Part shown: positions 36,382-46,092 of the stretch, in pieces | How the letters are laid out: each line of letters begins with the position of its first letter | Position numbering within the stretch: the first letter of the stretch is position 1 | DNA from: Rhizorhabdus phycosphaerae | Lineage (GTDB): Bacteria > Pseudomonadota > Alphaproteobacteria > Sphingomonadales > Sphingomonadaceae | DNA length: 64,000 nucleotides | NCBI RefSeq assembly: GCF_011044255.1 | Contig: NZ_CP049107.1 | Span: 3,779,001 to 3,843,000 of the forward strand | Reading direction: 5' to 3' | Position numbers and translations under genes: made by a program | Notes under the pieces: generated by a model | What the model saw: only the letters and a program-made list of their open reading frames with translations | The model's database searches: none | Told to the model about the DNA's origin: nothing

Positions 36382-36532
36382 CTGAAGTGAGATCCCTCTT
36401 GGCTTTCGGGCAAGGGGCGCTCGACCGGCGTCCTTCGTCCCGCATGTTCCCAAGACGGGGACACGCGCGCGCAGCCTTGGAGAAAAATGTGAGGAGGGAG
36501 GAAGATGGGCCGCGACGGGGCGGCACGGCGCT

Positions 36533-38953
36533 TCAGAAGCTGCGATCGAGGCCGATGCGAATGGTGCGCGGGCGCAGCGGGGTGATCTGCCGGCCACCGT
36601 TCATCGCGAAGGGCGTGCCCAGCGCGAAGCGGTTGCCGATCGCGTCCGTCAGGTTGGTCATGCCGAGGCTTACCCCGAAGTCGGGCCGGCCGATCCGCAC
36701 CGTCAGGGCTGTATCGACATAGTCACCCTGAAGGTCGCCCAAAATCGGGCCGATGCCGAGCCGCGACTTGCCGATATAGCGGATCCAGCCGTTGATCCGC
36801 AGGTCCAGCCGGTCGTCGAGCGCGACCTTGTAATCGGCGCCGACCCGGGTGGTGAAGCGGGCGACATTGGGTATCCGCCCCTGGCCACCGGTCAGCGCGC
36901 CTGTGGCGCTGTTGACCGGCGCCGTTGCGAGCAACGTCAGCAGCGCGGTCGACGGATCGGTGACGCGGCTGTTGTTGTAGGTGGCCGCTGCATCGATGAC
37001 GAAATTGTCGATAGGGCTCCAGCCGATTGCGCCGCTCAGCGAATAGATGCGCCCGTCACCGATATTGTCGGTGGTCGGCAGCCCGCCGGCATCGATGAAA
37101 TCGGCCTGGATGTTGCGCCAGCGTGTGTAGCTGAGGCTCAGCGACAGGTCGATTGGATCGCGCCCGCGCTGGCCGTAGCGCAGGCCCGTTTCCATCGTCG
37201 ACACCCGGTCGTTGAGAAAGCGCCGCACGAAGCCGCCTTCGACCGCGAGCCCGCCGGGGCGGAAGCCTTCCTGATAGCGCGCGAAGACGAGCAGGCGGGG
37301 GAGCAGGGCTGCCGAGATCGACGCCGAGGGAAGCACGCGCTCCTCGGTCCGTCGTGCGACGATGGCGGCGCGTGCGGCTTCCAGCGTCGGTGAGAAGACC
37401 GGGCTCGCCTGTTCGGCTCCGCCGCCGAGCCGCGACCGGGTGTAGCGCGCGCCGCCGGTGACCGTCATGCCGCGCAACGGCTCGACGCTCGCCTCGGCAT
37501 AAGCGGTGAATTCGCTGATCCGGTTGGTGACGCCGGTGACGGGGAGCGGTTGGCCGACCGGCCCCAGCGCGCGATCGAGATCGGTCCGGTTGTGCGTATA
37601 GCTGGCGCCAATGACCCAGCCGAAGCCATCGCGCGTCGGTCGCCACAGCCGGTTCTCCGAGGCGAACATGCGGGTGCGGTTGGTCTGGCGGAACTGCCGG
37701 TCCTGACCGATCACGCTCGCATCGTAATTTTCGCGGAGGTCCTGGCGGACATATCCCGTCGAGGACAGGAAGGAGAGCCCGTCCCACTGTTTGGAAATGA
37801 CCAGTTCGCCGAGCCCATAATCGGCGTCGAAACCGCCTGCGACGCGACTGGCGCGGTTGAGGCCGCCGAGCGCGCGATCGGCATATTGGCCGTCACGCCC
37901 CTCATTGTCCTGGTAGACGCCGCCCAGGTCGACCGTCCAGCCATCGCCCATGTCGAAGCGCAGCGTCGCCCGTCCACCCGCCACGCGGGTCCGGTTGATG
38001 TCGCGCTTCCGCCGCCAGACATCGTCGATATAGCCGCCTTCGGTCAGGCCATAGCCGACCGCCCGCAAGGCGATCCGGTCGTCCGCGACGGGAATGTTCA
38101 CCATCCCGCCGATATCGCCGGAGGGATCGCCATGCTGGGTCGCGGCGAGCCCGGCGGACAGCGCGGCGCCCGTCTCGCCCATGCGCGGCGCGTTGCGAAT
38201 GACGCGGATCACCCCGCCGAGCGACCCCGCGCCATAGAGCGTGCCCTGCGGCCCTTCCAATATCTCCACCGACTGGATGTCGTAGAGGCGCAGGTCGGGA
38301 TCGGGCGCGTTGTAGGTCAGACGCATGTCGCCCAGATATTGGCCGACGGTCGCCTGAGTCGGGCCGGTGAAGCTCGAATCGGCGATGCCCCGGATGAACA
38401 GCTTGTTGCGCCCGGCGCCGAGATGCGTCGACGACAGGCTGGCGACGCGGGCGAGGACCGATTCCATCCCCTGTTCGCCGCCGAAGGTCAGGTCGGCGCC
38501 GTCGAGCAAGCTGACCGATCCGGCGAAGTCGCGCAACCGCGTATCGCGCTTCGATGCGGTGACGACGATCGACTGGTCGTCCTCGGTGACGATCGGGGGC
38601 ATCGGGGCACCGGGACGGGCGTCTCCTCTTCCGGTCTCTGCGGGGACGATCCGAAAGGCATTGCCGCCGATCGGAACGACGCGTGCGCGGCTGCCGCGCA
38701 GGAGGGTCTTCAGCGCCTGTTCCGCATCCATCCGGCCGCGCAGCGCGGCCACGCGCATCGTCCAGATCGTGCGGTCGGACACACTGACCGAGGCACCCGT
38801 CTGCTTTGCCAGTACGCCGATCACCTCGCCGAGCCGCCCTGCCGGCAGGTCGAGCGCCCTCGTCTCCGCAGCCGCGAGCTGGGCCGGGATGGCGAGGGCG
38901 AGGACGGCGAGGGGCAGCGATCGGATCACGGGGTGCGCGGCGCCAATATCCAT
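36533..38953 (-). CDS. TonB-dependent receptor with STN signalling domain (FecA-like)
   Basis: 806 aa outer-membrane receptor. Signal peptide about residues 1-29 (ends AQLAAA). STN domain about residues 32-100 (LPAGRLGEVIGVLAKQTGASVSV), plug from about 130, with IVVTASKRDTRLRD as the TonB box region, then a 22-strand barrel ending in terminal Phe (IGLDRSF). The STN domain, the anti-sigma FecR and the ECF sigma factor upstream make a cell-surface signalling system. Ligand unknown. The chosen ATG at 38953 lies inside the fecR 3' end, so start and upstream gene overlap by 28 bases. Confidence 0.9.
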   Translation of the reverse strand: MDIGAAHPVIRSLPLAVLALAIPAQLAAAETRALDLPAGRLGEVIGVLAKQTGASVSVSDRTIWTMRVAALRGRMDAEQALKTLLRGSRARVVPIGGNAFRIVPAETGRGDARPGAPMPPIVTEDDQSIVVTASKRDTRLRDFAGSVSLLDGADLTFGGEQGMESVLARVASLSSTHLGAGRNKLFIRGIADSSFTGPTQATVGQYLGDMRLTYNAPDPDLRLYDIQSVEILEGPQGTLYGAGSLGGVIRVIRNAPRMGETGAALSAGLAATQHGDPSGDIGGMVNIPVADDRIALRAVGYGLTEGGYIDDVWRRKRDINRTRVAGGRATLRFDMGDGWTVDLGGVYQDNEGRDGQYADRALGGLNRASRVAGGFDADYGLGELVISKQWDGLSFLSSTGYVRQDLRENYDASVIGQDRQFRQTNRTRMFASENRLWRPTRDGFGWVIGASYTHNRTDLDRALGPVGQPLPVTGVTNRISEFTAYAEASVEPLRGMTVTGGARYTRSRLGGGAEQASPVFSPTLEAARAAIVARRTEERVLPSASISAALLPRLLVFARYQEGFRPGGLAVEGGFVRRFLNDRVSTMETGLRYGQRGRDPIDLSLSLSYTRWRNIQADFIDAGGLPTTDNIGDGRIYSLSGAIGWSPIDNFVIDAAATYNNSRVTDPSTALLTLLATAPVNSATGALTGGQGRIPNVARFTTRVGADYKVALDDRLDLRINGWIRYIGKSRLGIGPILGDLQGDYVDTALTVRIGRPDFGVSLGMTNLTDAIGNRFALGTPFAMNGGRQITPLRPRTIRIGLDRSF

Positions 38954-39933
38954 GTCTGACCGCTGCGGCGGACATCGACTTCGAGGAGCGGCGCCAGGCG
39001 GACGATATCCTCGCCATCGGCGAGGCTGAGCACGCCGCGGAAGCGTTGGCCCGCGATACGGGGATCGGCGCGCACCGTCTGCCCCGACCAGCGGGCGAGA
39101 TCGGCGGCGACCTCGGCCATCGTCTGGCCGTCGTAGATCAGCCGGCCCTCGCGCCATCCGGCCACGGCATCGGGCGTGACGGCGGTTAGCGCCAGTTGCG
39201 TCTCGCCATCGACCGCGCGCAGCGCGCGGCCTGCGTCGAGGCGGACCGCTTCGGTTTCCGGATTGTAGACGACCGCGCCCTCGGCCACCTGAACCGCGGT
39301 CGCGCCGCCCTCGCGCAGCACGTTGAAGCGCGTGCCGACGTCGACCAGCGTCGCGTCCCCGACCTTGACCTTGAAGGGTGCGTCGTCGTCATGGACGACG
39401 TCGAACAGCGCTTCGCCGCGTTCGAGCGTCGCGTAGCGCTGGTCCTTGCGGTCGAGGATGATCCGCGTGCCGCCATTGAGCGCTATCTTGCTGCCGTCTT
39501 CGAGCGTAACCACCCGGCGCGTGCCGGGGGCGGTCTCGACCGGATAAAGGGCAGGCTGGCGTTCCACCATGCCGACGCCGACCATCACTGCTAACGACGC
39601 GGCGATCGCCCCGCCGATCCAGGCGCGGCGACCGACGTCGCGCGGGCGCTCCACAGGAAAAGGCACAACATTCGGCGCGGCCGGTTGTTCGATCGGCAGC
39701 ACGCCTGCGGACGGCAGGACGCCGTCGAGATCCTGGTCGGCAACGGCGAGCCGCTGGTAGAGCTCGGCATGGGCCGGATCCGACGACAGCCACGCCTCGA
39801 ACGCGTCCCAGTCCTCGAAGCCGGGATCGCGCAGGCGGATCACCCAGTCGAGTGCCGCGTCTTCCATATCGTGCCTGTCCTCAGCCATATACTCGCAGCC
39901 CTCCGACAGACAGGACGGAGTCGTTCGGTTCAT
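38926..39933 (-). CDS. FecR-family anti-sigma regulator
   Basis: 335 aa single-pass inner-membrane protein. N-terminal DUF4880 segment (EDAALDWVIRLRDPGFEDW), a membrane helix (about residues 105-125, AWIGGAIAASLAVMVGVGM), a periplasmic FecR domain (LEDGSKIALNGGTRI), and a C-terminal domain (WREGRLIYDGQTMAEVAADLAR). ATG at 39933 overlaps the sigma factor stop as ATGA; an alternative ATG at 39888 with GGAGG upstream is possible. It relays the TonB-receptor signal to the sigma factor. Confidence 0.9.
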   Translation of the reverse strand: MNRTTPSCLSEGCEYMAEDRHDMEDAALDWVIRLRDPGFEDWDAFEAWLSSDPAHAELYQRLAVADQDLDGVLPSAGVLPIEQPAAPNVVPFPVERPRDVGRRAWIGGAIAASLAVMVGVGMVERQPALYPVETAPGTRRVVTLEDGSKIALNGGTRIILDRKDQRYATLERGEALFDVVHDDDAPFKVKVGDATLVDVGTRFNVLREGGATAVQVAEGAVVYNPETEAVRLDAGRALRAVDGETQLALTAVTPDAVAGWREGRLIYDGQTMAEVAADLARWSGQTVRADPRIAGQRFRGVLSLADGEDIVRLAPLLEVDVRRSGQTWILAPRTP

Positions 39934-40442
39934 ACCTCATCGAAGCGCCTCCGTGTCTCGATCACCGTGCGATAGGCACGGCGCAGATCACTCTCCACCG
40001 TGCTCACGCTCACCCCGAATTCGCGGGCGATGTCGCGCTGGCCGATGCCGTCGATCCGGTGCCGGCGGAAGATCGCGGCAGGACGCTCGCCCAGCGCATC
40101 GATCGCGCGCTGCATGACCGCGAGTTGCTCGCGCGCGATCAGCCGCCTCTCGCTCGACGGCTCGTCGGACGTCCCGGGAAGGGTGGTGGCGGCCTCGGTC
40201 CAGTCATGGTCGCGCTTCGTCGCCTGTTGTTGCGAGCGGTAGCGATCAAGCATGAGGTTGTTGGCCGCACGGAACAGATAGGAGAGCGGCTGCGCGACGG
40301 GCCCGGTCGGCGCCGCCAATATCTTGAGCCACAATTCCTGCAGCAGGTCCTCTGCAGCGTCTCCTGCTCCGTGCGCGCGAAGAAAACCGAGCAGCCTATC
40401 CCGGTTCGACAGGAAGACGGCCTCCAGGCCGGTATTGCTCAT
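39930..40442 (-). CDS. ECF sigma factor, FecI-like
   Basis: 170 aa RNA polymerase sigma factor. Region 2 is around residues 10-75 (AEDLLQELWLKILA, LFRAANNLMLDRYR), region 4 around 110-165 (IDGIGQRDIAREFGVSVSTVESDLRRAYR). The adjacent FecR and receptor make it a FecI-type iron-starvation or surface-signal sigma. ATG at 40442 lies in the ATGA overlapping the stop of the upstream membrane gene; the frame is open further upstream but that is antisense to other coding sequence. Confidence 0.92.
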   Translation of the reverse strand: MSNTGLEAVFLSNRDRLLGFLRAHGAGDAAEDLLQELWLKILAAPTGPVAQPLSYLFRAANNLMLDRYRSQQQATKRDHDWTEAATTLPGTSDEPSSERRLIAREQLAVMQRAIDALGERPAAIFRRHRIDGIGQRDIAREFGVSVSTVESDLRRAYRTVIETRRRFDEV

Positions 40443-42025
40443 GTCCCCGCTCGCTCGCCTCTCCGTCCCGCATCCGGGAGATCGCGCTCTACACGGGGCA
40501 GCGCTGCGCTGCCAACGACTTCGTAGAGAGTCGATCGCCCCTCTCTCCAGACGGTTTCGAGGCCGAAACGCCTTGGGTCCTTCAGACGAATTCCGTTCAG
40601 CCAGACATGACCGAAGGCATTGCGGGGAAATGTCGAGAGCGCGCGCGTCAGGCTTCGCCCCTCTTGGGCGCAGGCCGAAGGATAGACATGCTGGCTCGGA
40701 TCGGCCTGAAAGGGGCCGGCCTGGGGATAGGCGACCTTCAGATAATGCTGGCCCGCTATCGCCCATTGTTCGTTCACGAAAGCGTCGCGGTCGATGATCG
40801 CGAAAGCCGGAAGATGGTCGTCGCGCCCATCGGACCAGTCGCGCAGGCAGGGGCGGTAGTTGAGCGCCAGAACCGCCGATCCCGTCGGGATGTGCGAGAT
40901 AAGGCGAAGTTCGGTGCGGCGCTCGGACAGTCGCTCGGCAAAGGATAGCGTGACCGCGACAGTGCGCGCGGCGAGAAAGGCGAGCCCGGCCAGAGCAAGG
41001 GTCCGGCCCAGCCGTAAGTCCACCGCCGGACCCACCGATAGCAGCAGCAGTATCCAGATCGCCGGCACGAGCCGCATGTCGACATAGGCGCCCCCCATCA
41101 TCAGTCGCGGCAGGATCAGAAAGGCAATTGCGACGAACAGGGCCGGCAACAGCAGGCGGCGGGAGAAGCGCAGGCGCGGTTCGCGCCAGGCGACGTAAAG
41201 CAGGAACAGGATGACGCCGAGGGAGCCGAGGTCGACCCATTGCCAGCGATCGCGGAAGGTGGAAGCGACCCATAGAAGTTTGTTGGGCAGATTGAACCAG
41301 TCGGCGGAAGCGCTCGCGCCAGCCCCCGGCGGAGCAGCGAGCAGCATCGGCAGAAGCGGAGCGGCGAGAGGAAGGCAGGCGAGCACGGCCTTGCGCAGGG
41401 CGATCGGCAGACTGTCGCCTCGATCGATGCGCGCGGCAATCTCGGCCCCGAATGCCATCAGGCCGAACAGCCCCCAGCCCGCACTATGGCAGGTCCACAG
41501 AATCAGCGAGACCGGTATCGACAGCCCGGCGCGAATGGTTCCGTGGCCCCGCTTGCCCAGTGCGATCCAGCCGGCGAGCGCGAGCAGCGCCGCGCCCTGG
41601 GCGAGCTCGAAATTGACGAATCCCATCTGGAAGGGCCAGGCGAAGGCGAGCGGCAAGGCGAAAAGGCCGACCTCCGCCATGCGCCCATGGACGGCACGCG
41701 AGAGGGCGATCATCCCGACGACGTTCAGCGCGACGATCAGGATCGCGATCGCGTGGCCGGCGCCGACCGGGCCGAACAATCCGATCAGTGGCACGGCGAG
41801 CAGGTCGGTCCCGAGATTGCCGACCCAGGCCCATTCCACGCGGAAATAATGGTGCAAGGGCGACGCGTCGGGGGCGGTTGCGATATGCCAGCGGGCGACA
41901 TGGCCGGGCAGGTCGGTGAGGGGAGGAAGCCCGGGCTGGAGCAGCGGCAACAGCGAGAGAAGAAGCAGGAAGACAAGGACTCCGCTGCGCGTCCACCATG
42001 GCGGCACCACGCCCTCCGCCGTCAT
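40439..42025 (-). CDS. Polytopic membrane protein, GT-C glycosyltransferase-like (unproven)
   Basis: 528 aa protein with about ten membrane helices and a C-terminal soluble region (about residues 365-528). The opening loop has PPLTDLPGHVARW, an acidic residue in the place where GT-C enzymes keep their catalytic Asp; a specific family is not recognised. It overlaps both the upstream GT39 gene (42022-42025) and the ECF sigma gene (40439-40442) as ATGA. The final 40 residues are basic and Arg-rich. Confidence 0.75.
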   Translation of the reverse strand: MTAEGVVPPWWTRSGVLVFLLLLSLLPLLQPGLPPLTDLPGHVARWHIATAPDASPLHHYFRVEWAWVGNLGTDLLAVPLIGLFGPVGAGHAIAILIVALNVVGMIALSRAVHGRMAEVGLFALPLAFAWPFQMGFVNFELAQGAALLALAGWIALGKRGHGTIRAGLSIPVSLILWTCHSAGWGLFGLMAFGAEIAARIDRGDSLPIALRKAVLACLPLAAPLLPMLLAAPPGAGASASADWFNLPNKLLWVASTFRDRWQWVDLGSLGVILFLLYVAWREPRLRFSRRLLLPALFVAIAFLILPRLMMGGAYVDMRLVPAIWILLLLSVGPAVDLRLGRTLALAGLAFLAARTVAVTLSFAERLSERRTELRLISHIPTGSAVLALNYRPCLRDWSDGRDDHLPAFAIIDRDAFVNEQWAIAGQHYLKVAYPQAGPFQADPSQHVYPSACAQEGRSLTRALSTFPRNAFGHVWLNGIRLKDPRRFGLETVWREGRSTLYEVVGSAALPRVERDLPDAGRRGERAGT

Positions 42026-43476
42026 CGCACGCGCTCGTACAGCTGCCAGTCCATGCCGGAGAGACCCTTGGTCACGCCCCCGGCCAGCGGCTGGAAGGCA
42101 CGGCCGCAGCGCAGGGCGGCGAGTGGAAACCCTTCGCCGCCCGGCGGTTCCTGCACGAAGTAGAAGTCGGCATGGGCGCATGTTTCGCTCAGGATCAGCG
42201 GATAGCCCCGCCGGCCTGCCGCCGTCTGCAGCACCGCCGCGTCGCGGCCATGTTCGAGGAGCACGAAGGCACCGCCGGGTTGCTGCCGGATCATCGCCTC
42301 GATCGCGGGCCCCGGGTCGGCGCGGCGGTTGCCGATGATCACGATGTCGGCGCTGATCGATCCGACGAGCACGACGGTCATCAGCATCGTGCCGAAGCGC
42401 GGCCGCAGGACGAGAAGTTCGGGAAGCAGCAGCAGCAGGCCGACGGCGCTGAGAAGATAGTATCGGGGATAGGCGCTGTTGTCGGGCTGAACCAGCAGGA
42501 CCAGCAGGGGCAGGCCGAGAATCGCGAGCAGGAAGAAGGGCAGGCGATCGGCCAGGCTCTCCTCGCGCCGCACAAGGCGGGGAATCAACAGGGCGGCAAG
42601 CATCCACGACCCCGCGAGCCAAGGCCAGCCGAGCGTATAGGCGAGCATATGCGCGACGGCGTCGACGAAGGCGAGAAGCGAAAAGGGCGTTACGCTGCCC
42701 ATGCGCAATCCCTCGGGGCTGGCGTAGGCGCCCGCGAAGATCATCAGAAGCACTACCGCAACCGCTGCGAGCGCGCGGGCAGAGAAGAGCAGGCTGGTGC
42801 GCAGCGCCGCCAGGCGGGGGGCATTTCGGGCTTCGGCGATCGCCATCCAGCCGACCAGCGCGGCGACGCCGAACAGCATCGAGACATGCGCGAGCATACC
42901 GACCAAGGCGGCGAGCCCGAACCATTCGGCGCCCCGCCGGAAGGGCTTCCCCATGATTTGCCGGTCGACGATCAGGATCGACACGAGCAGCGCCAGCAGC
43001 ATCGGCGCATAGCCGCGTGCCTCCGACCCATAGGTGACGAGAATCGGCGAAAGCGCGAACAACGCCGCCGCGCAGGCTGCAGCCGCCATGCCGCGTCGCG
43101 CGGCAATCAGTCCCGCCACCGGGATCGCCAGTGTCCCGCACAGGATCGACAGGGCACGGCCGGCGAAAGGAGACGCTGTCCAGCCCACCGTGCGCAGCCA
43201 GAGTGTGTTCAGATGATGGTTATTGTCGTGGTTGATCGCGAACAGCACGTCGCCCACGGTCGAGGCGTCGCGGGCGAACAGCACCGACCAAGCCTCGTCG
43301 AGCCAAAAGTCCCCTGCGGCCGCCGCGATGCGCAGGGCGAGGCCCAGCAAGCCGAAACCCAGCAGGATCAGGGGAAGCGGGTTCGATGGCAGGAGCTGCG
43401 GAAGGCGGCGCGGCATGCCTGCTTCTATCGCAACGGCACGGTAACGCCAGCGGTCGAAATCATGCGAGAATGTCAT
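42022..43476 (-). CDS. Glycosyltransferase family 39-like membrane protein
   Basis: 484 aa integral membrane protein with ten or more helices. The first periplasmic loop carries GDFWLDEAWSV (Asp60-Glu61), the acidic motif of PMT/ArnT-type GT-C enzymes that use polyprenyl-linked sugars; NHDNNHHLNTLWLR follows. The start at 43476 is 33 bases from the divergent ZntB start; ATG at 43416 is an alternative. The stop overlaps the next gene as ATGA. Acceptor and sugar are not deducible. Confidence 0.82.
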   Translation of the reverse strand: MTFSHDFDRWRYRAVAIEAGMPRRLPQLLPSNPLPLILLGFGLLGLALRIAAAAGDFWLDEAWSVLFARDASTVGDVLFAINHDNNHHLNTLWLRTVGWTASPFAGRALSILCGTLAIPVAGLIAARRGMAAAACAAALFALSPILVTYGSEARGYAPMLLALLVSILIVDRQIMGKPFRRGAEWFGLAALVGMLAHVSMLFGVAALVGWMAIAEARNAPRLAALRTSLLFSARALAAVAVVLLMIFAGAYASPEGLRMGSVTPFSLLAFVDAVAHMLAYTLGWPWLAGSWMLAALLIPRLVRREESLADRLPFFLLAILGLPLLVLLVQPDNSAYPRYYLLSAVGLLLLLPELLVLRPRFGTMLMTVVLVGSISADIVIIGNRRADPGPAIEAMIRQQPGGAFVLLEHGRDAAVLQTAAGRRGYPLILSETCAHADFYFVQEPPGGEGFPLAALRCGRAFQPLAGGVTKGLSGMDWQLYERVR

Positions 43477-43508
43477 ATGAAGGGAATAGGCCCGACGCGG
43501 GAAATGCT

Positions 43509-44516
43509 ATGACGTCTGACAGAAATACAGGTCCGGCCCCGCTATCAATCGGGGGGACCCCCGGATTGATCTGGGGGTATGAGTTCGACCCGGTAACGGG
43601 ACGCGCCCGGGCTGTGGAGAGTTGCGACGAGGGCAGCGAGCATTTCCGCTGGATGCATCTGAGCCTGGCGCATCAGGGCAGTGCGAAATGGATCGCGCGT
43701 CAGGCCGAGCTTCCCGACGAGGTGAAGGAGTTGCTGATCGGCAGCGACAATCACCAGCGCGCGCTGATCGACGAGGGGGTGGTGGGCTGCGTCGTCCATG
43801 ACGTCGAGCGCGATTTCGACGGTCGCGACAGCGGGCAGGTCGGTGCGATCCGCTTCGCGCTGACCGGGCGGATGATGATAACCGCGCGCCTCCATCCGAT
43901 GCGGTCCGCCGATATCGTCCGCAACCGGCTGGCGCAGGGGCGGCGGATCGATCAGCCGGCCGACGCGCTGGACCTGCTCACGGCCACGGTCATGGAGGGC
44001 GTCGCAGCCGAGGTCCGCGACCTGAGCCACGACGTGCAGCGGGCCGAGGACGCTTTTCTCGACGACCTCAATTCGCCCAATACCCGCGGCCTCATCGCGA
44101 TTCGGCGTCGTCTCGCGCGGCTGCAGCGGACGGTGGAGGGCATGGGACGCGTCTTCCGCCGGCTCGAGGAAGACGAAGAATTGCCGGAAGAGATGGCGCC
44201 CACTGTCGAGAAGCTGTCACAGCGGCTGCAGTCGCTCGATGCCGATGCACTGGGCGTTCAACGCCAGCTGCGTCAACTGCGCGAGGAGATCGATACGCAG
44301 GTCGATCAGCGCACCAACCAGAATCTGTACATCTTATCGATCATGACGGCCTTGCTGCTGCCGGCGACATTCGTGACGGGCTTGTTCGGCATGAACACGG
44401 GGGGCTTGCCCTGGTCCGGGTCCGGCCATGGCACGCTGCTTGCCACGGTGACGGCATTCGCAGCGGCCGGCGCGACTTATGTCGCATTACGCATGATGGG
44501 CTTCATGCGCCGCTGA
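43509..44516 (+). CDS. zntB: CorA-family divalent cation transporter, ZntB type
   Basis: 335 aa. Long cytoplasmic N-terminal domain (about residues 1-270) with coiled helices, then two C-terminal membrane helices. The selectivity loop has GMNTGGLP, closer to ZntB (GxNxGGxP) than to CorA. Members transport Zn2+ or Mg2+. ATG at 43509 is chosen; an upstream ATG at 43470 is possible but would overlap the GT39 start. Divergent from the GT39 gene. Confidence 0.88.
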   Translation: MTSDRNTGPAPLSIGGTPGLIWGYEFDPVTGRARAVESCDEGSEHFRWMHLSLAHQGSAKWIARQAELPDEVKELLIGSDNHQRALIDEGVVGCVVHDVERDFDGRDSGQVGAIRFALTGRMMITARLHPMRSADIVRNRLAQGRRIDQPADALDLLTATVMEGVAAEVRDLSHDVQRAEDAFLDDLNSPNTRGLIAIRRRLARLQRTVEGMGRVFRRLEEDEELPEEMAPTVEKLSQRLQSLDADALGVQRQLRQLREEIDTQVDQRTNQNLYILSIMTALLLPATFVTGLFGMNTGGLPWSGSGHGTLLATVTAFAAAGATYVALRMMGFMRR

Positions 44517-44815
44517 CCAATCTATCCGCAGACCGGCGTCGAGATACAACATCCGTCATTTTTTGCACCACCTTGGTCCAGAACGGGCCAAAGCACCGAT
44601 TGTGTCGGACGATGGACATGCTTAACAGATGTGTCAGGGGATGCGCGATCAGGGGAGACGCATGCGCATGAGGGGACCGAATAGCGAGCGCACTAGGGGG
44701 GATGTCATCCGCTCGCGCGCTCGCGCCTGCCGTTGTGCGGGCGGTGCCTCTCCGCAAATGCTTCGCCGAGCTCCCGTCATGGGCTCGTCGACAGATGGCG
44801 GAGTGGCCTGAGCGA

Positions 44816-44989
44816 ATGGCCGAAAAAGACAAGGGATCTGCGGCACGGTTGCGGCGCGAGGCTGCGAAGGCCCGGCTGCTCGCTCACAATGCGGACGAGC
44901 GGGACGAGGCCGCGCGGCTGCTCGATATGGCGGCGATGCTTGAGCGTGAGGCTGTGGCGATCGAGGCTGCACTCCAGGGACGCAGCTGA
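44816..44989 (+). CDS. Small helical protein, function unknown
   Basis: 57 aa from this start: charged, Ala/Arg/Glu-rich, predicted largely helical. Upstream in-frame starts at 44795 and 44702 exist, but the codons there have less third-position G/C than those of neighbours, so the shorter form is favoured, with GGAG 12 bases before the ATG. No family recognised. It is convergent with the acyltransferase gene. Confidence 0.45.
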   Translation: MAEKDKGSAARLRREAAKARLLAHNADERDEAARLLDMAAMLEREAVAIEAALQGRS

Positions 44990-45004
44990 GCGCGACGTTC
45001 CGAG

Positions 45005-46018
45005 TCATCCAACCAGATGTTGTATCTTTGCCCGTACGCGCCGGTCGTAAAACCGGTCCAGCATCAGCGCGACCCCACATAATGTCAGGACGGTCGCGAT
45101 TCCCAGCCAGGGAGCCATGGGCTCGGGTTTGGCCCCGAAGAACACAATTCCGCGCGTGATGATCGAGATCAGCGGCGCGTGAATGACATAGAGCGGATAG
45201 GACATCGCACCCAGCGCCTGGGCGAAGCGGCCGAGCTTCGGCTGCCGTTCCGCCACCAGCCACAGGATCGTCGGGAAGACCAGGAAGACGGTCGCTAAGT
45301 CCGCAAGGGCCCCGCCGGGCAGGCTTCTCAACCATAGGGCCGCCCCGGCACCGGCGACGGCGAGCCAGGGCAGCCAGCCCGGACTGTGACTTGGCGGTCG
45401 ATGGCGTTGGATCAGCACCCCCAGGAAGAAGGAATAGCCGACCCGGGGAAAGCCGCCGACGATGCTCGACCAGGATTCGCCGGCGCCGGGATCGCCATAG
45501 GCGACCATCCCGGCCGCGCTGCTCACAACGATCAGGACCAGCATTGGCTTGGTCAGCCGACGCCAGAGCAGTGCGAGCGCCAGGTTGGCGGTCAGTTCGA
45601 AGAAGAGCGACCAGGCGGGGAAGTTGAGCGGAAAGAGGCTGTCGTCGGCGGTCCAGGTCGGAGAGGGGAGCATCAGCGCCCCGGTCAGGACGGCAACGGC
45701 GAATTGCCCTGCCGACAGGTCGCCGCGCTTCAGCACCAGCGCCGCGAGCGCGCTGACGACACCCAGCGCGAGCCCGATGAGATAGAGCGGGTAGAGTCGC
45801 AGGAAGCGGGCCTTCATGAAGGCCGCTACGGTCAATCCTTCGCGAAAGCGCGGCTCGTAGACGGCTGAAAGCACATAGCCACTGATCAGAAAGAACAGGT
45901 CCACCGCGAGCCAGAAGCGCGGGATGTACTGCAGGTCGAAAAAGGTCGCCGCGTGGCCGAGCAGGACGAACAGTGCGGCGACCCCACGAAGCGCGTCGAT
46001 CGTCTGCAATCGCCCCAT
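45005..46018 (-). CDS. Acyltransferase 3 family membrane protein
   Basis: 337 aa integral membrane O-acyltransferase of the OafA/NodX type, which acetylates or acylates cell-surface or secreted sugars. The first segment has DALRGVAALFVLLGHA, with the conserved Arg and the catalytic His at the end of helix 1. About ten helices. ATG at 46018 chosen; a GTG at 46033 would add five residues. Divergent from the SGNH-like gene at 46093. Confidence 0.88.
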   Translation of the reverse strand: MGRLQTIDALRGVAALFVLLGHAATFFDLQYIPRFWLAVDLFFLISGYVLSAVYEPRFREGLTVAAFMKARFLRLYPLYLIGLALGVVSALAALVLKRGDLSAGQFAVAVLTGALMLPSPTWTADDSLFPLNFPAWSLFFELTANLALALLWRRLTKPMLVLIVVSSAAGMVAYGDPGAGESWSSIVGGFPRVGYSFFLGVLIQRHRPPSHSPGWLPWLAVAGAGAALWLRSLPGGALADLATVFLVFPTILWLVAERQPKLGRFAQALGAMSYPLYVIHAPLISIITRGIVFFGAKPEPMAPWLGIATVLTLCGVALMLDRFYDRRVRAKIQHLVG

Positions 46019-46092
46019 GGCCCGGACTTGCACCGGACGCCGGGAGCGGTCAACTAGGCCGGCACAGGGATCGATGCCGGAAAGGGAGGACG

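Noticed and set aside
33574-36390. Long plus-strand open frame opposite the autotransporter
   Set aside because: Shadow of the autotransporter gene with no recognisable motifs.
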